Assembly (NCBI GenBank): GCA_026936325.1
Contig: JAPTHN010000003.1
Coordinates: 60,415,192-60,479,191, forward strand
Reading direction: 5' to 3'
Length of the DNA stretch: 64,000 bases
From: Platynereis dumerilii
Lineage: Eukaryota; Annelida; Polychaeta; Phyllodocida; Nereididae
The position numbers and the translations under genes are program-made. Positions 60,701-64,000 of this stretch are shown here, in pieces. The notes beneath the pieces are model-generated. The model saw only the letters and a program-made list of their open reading frames with translations, did not search any database and had not been told where the DNA came from. Position 1 is the first letter of the stretch; each line of letters opens with the position of its first letter.

Positions 60701-63160
60701 ATCATCATCTATGTCCTCCTCTCTACCCTTTCCGTTGTTACCTCGGACTTTCAATCTGTCGTCAGCCATGTCTTGGCCGTCTTTTACGTTCTCGTTAATG
60801 TCTTTTACTCCACTGTCGTCGCTGCGACTGTCAAGATCATCTTTGTGGTCGCTGTAGGGCAGTTTATCTACCTCCATCTCAGAGTGTGAGCGCGTCCGTC
60901 TCGGCAGCTGGGGTGGAGAGAGGACTCTGGATTCCGCGGGGGACACGAAGTGACACCTGCGATGCCTCGGGAGTTTCTGCTTGTATCTTGTTGCGTAATC
61001 ACATAAATCACACTCGTAAATGGTATAATCGTAGCCGTGGTCTTGCACTAAGTGGTGAAGGTGCTGACGTGGGTTTGTCGTACTTGCTCCACAATCACTG
61101 CAAGTGTACGTGCGTGTTGGTAGAGTCAACCCACTTCGTAATACTAAGTCCTCCTCACTCCTGTCATCTGCACTGAATGAGAGAGTTCTTGGCTTCGATG
61201 AGGATCCTGCGTCTCGTGAACTATGACCCTCTTCGTATGATGCACTCCCTGCAACAAACAAACCAGATCTTAGTACAGTTTTAACACTTACAAATTGGCA
61301 AGAACAGCTTACCCAACATAGATCTTGTATACCCATTCCCATCTTTGATATAATTTCTTAATTCAAGTAGACGACTGTAGGCCTATATAATAATATCTAT
61401 CGTTCCCTTGTTTAAATACCTTGTGTTTAGTCTTTTCACAAACTTATAACAATTTATTGGGCCTACATCTCTTGATTTAGAAAGGCTGAAAGGGGTTTTA
61501 AAGTTAATAGGCCTAGTAAAATGTATTGATCTTACTTCATGGGAATCAAAATTGTTACACTTGGTAAGATTAATTTGTGCGTTGTACCTAACTGGTGTAG
61601 GCTATTGAGTAATAGACAATGATGGACTTCATTGATAGCATAGGCTACATACATAACATGTATATATATATATCACAGCTCTACTGCAGCAGGACAGTTG
61701 CATATTACACGAGGTGGCAGCACCTTCCAGTTGCAGCTCAACAGGTGTCTGACAACGCAACAGGTGTTTGCCAGTTGACAGCACTCATCAAGGCCCAAGC
61801 TGAAGTGATATGCTTTTTTCAGCCCCCACTGGTGCCAAGGCCATTTATGTTGGCATTTTTTACCTTGGCTCAGCAAGTGTACTGAGAATTGCAAAAATAG
61901 GAGGGACAGAAGAGGAAAATGAGCAAAGATTCTTGTTATTTGGTTAATGGAATGGACTGCTCTAACACCTGAACCTTGTGGGTCTTTCTTTGTGTATAGA
62001 AATTGTAAGTGATGCACTGAACTACAGTGAATTAGTCATGATTACTGAAAATCCCCAGTACTGCAGTTTCTCAGTACTGTTAAGACCTTCAGTGCGATAT
62101 GAACTTATTTTTTGGTCTCAATTGATTCCAAATTACATTTTGAAGTAACATGAGGAGAGGACCTGGAAATGTCAGTGCTCTTTGACTATTTATTATTTTG
62201 CAAGTGGTCCCTAGAACTAGAAGATGATATGCATTGTCTCTATTAACATGGTTAAGTTAGGCCAAAGTAAAAAGAGGAGTCTAGTTAACTTCTACTTAAA
62301 AATGAAACATATGATCAGGAGACTTCTGAAATAGTTACTAGCTCCTGTACTGTGCACTTCAGGAGGGATTTTATGATACTGCCTAATAAAAAGGTCTTAT
62401 TCTTCAAGCTGGTTTTTGTGCTATTAAATGTCAGAATCATTGCTAATTGCAGTATTCTCTTTCAACCTCTGCCCTATTTAGACAGTAAACTTATGAAGTC
62501 ACACAAGTTCTTCAATTCAGGAATGGGAGGGTTGGTCTAGTGGTAGCGTGTTAGGCTGCCAATCACTGGGTCCAATCTCAAGGGTTAGAATCCAGCTGTT
62601 GCTTAGTCACATGGACCTATGTTGGTCATTGTTGGGCCACTGTTTAGCAGGAGTCCTGGGGCCTAGCTCAGTGCATGGTAACATGCTGTGTTGCTAACCT
62701 CTTGGACCCAGGTTTGATTCCTGCTGAGGACAACCCATGTTAGACGGATGTTTCATCCTGTGCCAAGAGTGCGCTTTGCTTCATTACCGTAGTTGCATAG
62801 GTACAGGACATAAAGCCCAATCACCCTCCCTTAAGCTCATTTTATTACAGAAATAGAGGAAGCAAAGCCCGATCACCCACACATTATAGTTCGAAGCTTG
62901 AAATTATTTTGTTCAACCATTGACTGAATTATAGTCCAAGAAGGAGACAGAAAGGAAAACGACAATAATTTTTTCTTCGAAAATCAACTTAGTAACTTAC
63001 TTTCGCTGTCAGTAGAGTGGCGGATGGACTGATTCCGAATACTCAGAGGCAAGTCTTCGTTGAAGTGAGTCTGTTGGTGCTGCAAGAACTTGAGTTCGTC
63101 GGTGGTGGAATATCTGCAGCGTCTACAGACCCTCCTGTCCCGCTCCCTCGGGGAGGACAT
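55626..63160 (-). CDS. Large poly-C2H2 zinc-finger protein with CtBP-type motif
   Basis: Predicted nuclear DNA-binding repressor. Exons on the minus strand: 63160-63001, 61248-59543, 59177-58279, 57789-55626. Phases agree, giving 4929 nt and 1642 aa. About 22 C2H2 or C2H2-like fingers are scattered singly or in pairs. Many have a Trp-rich start such as SKWKWDVVKHLK, FPWQWDLARH or STQWQDDLTKH. Other visible features are poly-Asp (234-240), nine His (269-277), PLDLSK (530-535; a PxDLS CtBP-binding motif), a second weaker ILNLS, and VKQE at 596-599 (SUMO consensus). Fingers are split by introns: CFKCPY...DASDYEQH spans exons 2/3, and the PFRCPRC finger begins at the exon 3/4 junction. This supports the splicing model. 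The start ATG has AAA before it, and an in-frame stop lies upstream if the exon extends. I do not recognise the ortholog; the finger style recalls REST/ZNF462-like proteins. Confidence 0.92.
58279..59177 (-). CDS. Zinc-finger gene, coding exon 3
   Basis: The acceptor tttcag precedes GATGCATCC, which supplies the two His of the finger begun in exon 2. Five more fingers follow, with an RKRAR-like basic patch (SPKRARM) between two of them. It ends in phase 2 at gtgagt, after DEKPF. Confidence 0.92.
59543..61248 (-). CDS. Zinc-finger gene, coding exon 2 (low-complexity and CtBP motif exon)
   Basis: 568 codons. Three fingers lie at about residues 101-127, 130-153 and 330-351, followed by a long Ser/Pro-rich linker with poly-Asp and poly-His runs. 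The PLDLSK and VKQE motifs follow, then the first half of a finger that ends at the gtaagc donor. The acceptor is ttgcag. Confidence 0.92.
62525..62831 (+). mobile_element. SINE family A with two tandem tRNA-like heads
   Basis: Head 1 has A-box tggtctagtgg (62533) and B-box ggttagaatcc (62583-62593). Head 2 has A-box tagctcagtgc (62664) and B-box ggtttgattcc (62711-62721). The family body (gtacaggacataaagccc) and an aatcaccctccc tail follow. It lies in intron 1 of the zinc-finger gene. Confidence 0.8.
63001..63160 (-). CDS. Zinc-finger gene, coding exon 1
   Basis: Starts MSSPRERDRRVC and carries one complete finger (CRRC...HQQTH). It ends after codon 53 plus one base, at a gtaagt donor. The initiation context is good. 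A tttcag acceptor on this strand near 63218-63220 suggests that a further upstream non-coding exon is spliced on. Confidence 0.88.
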
Positions 63161-63167
63161 TTTGTTC

Positions 63168-63213
63168 CAGGGCGGAGCTACCAGGGGCCCTGAGGGGGGA
63201 GGCTACGCCCCTG
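63168..63213. mobile_element. 46-bp MITE end-to-end remnant beside the zinc-finger start codon
   Basis: cagggcggagctacc at one end and the complement of caggggcgtagcc at the other. These are the same kind of ends as the element at 24354, but with almost no interior. It lies 8 bp upstream of the zinc-finger ATG. Confidence 0.5.
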
Positions 63214-63351
63214 CATCTGAAAGATACAAAAATGGAAATTATGTAGATAATGTAATTAATTCCTTTTTTCAGTTGGCATTTCATATGCAGTACACTGAGT
63301 ACAGTTATCCCTGCGATGAGCAACCTATGTAAAATATGAGTACTTTGAATT

Positions 63352-63536
63352 GGCCAGACATGATTGATCTTTAGCTTCTCCGATCTTCTCGAGGCGCTTT
63401 TTCTAATGTCGATACGTAGGACAAAAGAAAGGTGTAATGGCTATTTTTTATTACGTCAATTTAATATTTTTTTTCGTATGCACAAAATCTGTTGGCTCAG
63501 TCAATTTGAGAAGCTAAAAATCAAATATGTCTGGCC
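63352..63536. mobile_element. PIF/Harbinger-like MITE, copy 2
   Basis: Ends ggccagacatgattgatctt and the complement of ggccagacatatttgatttt, each followed by 'tagcttctc'. Same family as 19952-20101. TTA is seen on the right side only. Confidence 0.75.
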
Positions 63537-63744
63537 TTAATGTGAAAAGAAGAGGTTGTATATCACAGAGTGGTTGCTTGTGGGAGGGTACCCTTGGAGC
63601 GACCACTGTACTTCTGTCTATTGCACAGAAGTTCAACCAATATCTTTTAATTAACGGTTGAGGACAAAATAGTGCTAAATGCAAGTGATTGTGTTTTATG
63701 TTGGTTTCTGAATTTAAGAGTCATCGTAACTTTGATTTCGCTAT

Positions 63745-63838
63745 GGTCTGGCCTCATCGCTGTATCCTCCTATCCTAGTTAGCCTACGAGATTGCATAAA
63801 TGCAAGACGTAAAGCCCCATGCAATCACCCATCCATCT
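63745..63838 (+). mobile_element. SINE family A 3' body
   Basis: 'cctatcctagttagcctacg' and 'gcaagacgtaaagcccc', ending in a cacccatccatc tail. No head is visible. Confidence 0.65.
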
Positions 63839-64000
63839 TTGCTGAGACCGGCTTTCCACTACCTGCTATAGATGCTAGACAATCTTGTCCTTAAAAATTT
63901 CAGAATTTCAGAAGCTTGGTGACATTTTGATGGAATAAAATGCACTTGCTGGGTGGGAGTGACTCTCAAAGATATTTTTACTTGGCAGAGGCAGTATATG

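Overview
This is animal genomic DNA: AT-rich, with genes split by GT-AG introns, tRNA-derived SINEs and many short inverted-repeat DNA transposons. The three protein genes I can reconstruct match conserved animal families. The mix of genes, SINEs and minisatellites suggests a marine invertebrate, perhaps an echinoderm, but the sequence does not prove the species or phylum.

Layout. Positions 1-29.6 kb are a transposon- and repeat-dominated stretch with no complete gene. It holds three copies of an element carrying a 21-bp palindromic minisatellite, a 1.1-kb inverted array of the same unit (3.96-5.10 kb), a 2.3-kb fold-back element (5.86-8.20 kb) and a hAT-type MITE with a perfect 8-bp target duplication (9.10-9.84 kb). 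It also holds a large inverted/tandem structure built of ~355-bp modules, each carrying an RFX X-box-like motif (11.7-16.3 kb), several further MITEs, and a nested element with GTCCGT-type repeats (27.5-29.65 kb). Two possible minus-strand exons, one with a convincing signal peptide (18.13-18.25 kb), hint at an unassembled secreted-protein gene.

Positions 29.9-44.1 kb hold an RBM39 (CAPER-alpha) ortholog on the plus strand, with eleven coding exon positions. It has an RS domain, RRM1, RRM2 and a C-terminal UHM. Position 7 is duplicated: two 66-nt, phase-0 exons only 68 nt apart encode alternative versions of the RRM2 beta2-beta3/RNP1 segment. This looks like a mutually exclusive exon pair that would give the splicing factor two RNA-binding surfaces, and it is the most interesting observation here.

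Positions 45.8-50.7 kb hold a C5orf22/UPF0489-family gene on the plus strand (8 exons, 413 aa) with acidic motifs like those of arginase-fold enzymes. Positions 55.6-63.2 kb hold a minus-strand gene of 4 exons and 1642 aa with about 22 C2H2 zinc fingers, a PLDLS CtBP-binding motif and a VKQE SUMO-type motif, probably a transcriptional repressor. It converges on the C5orf22 gene; the 5 kb between them probably holds its long 3'UTR.

RBM39 is a splicing factor and coactivator, the zinc-finger protein a likely repressor, and the C5orf22 product uncharacterised. They are simply neighbours; nothing indicates a shared pathway.
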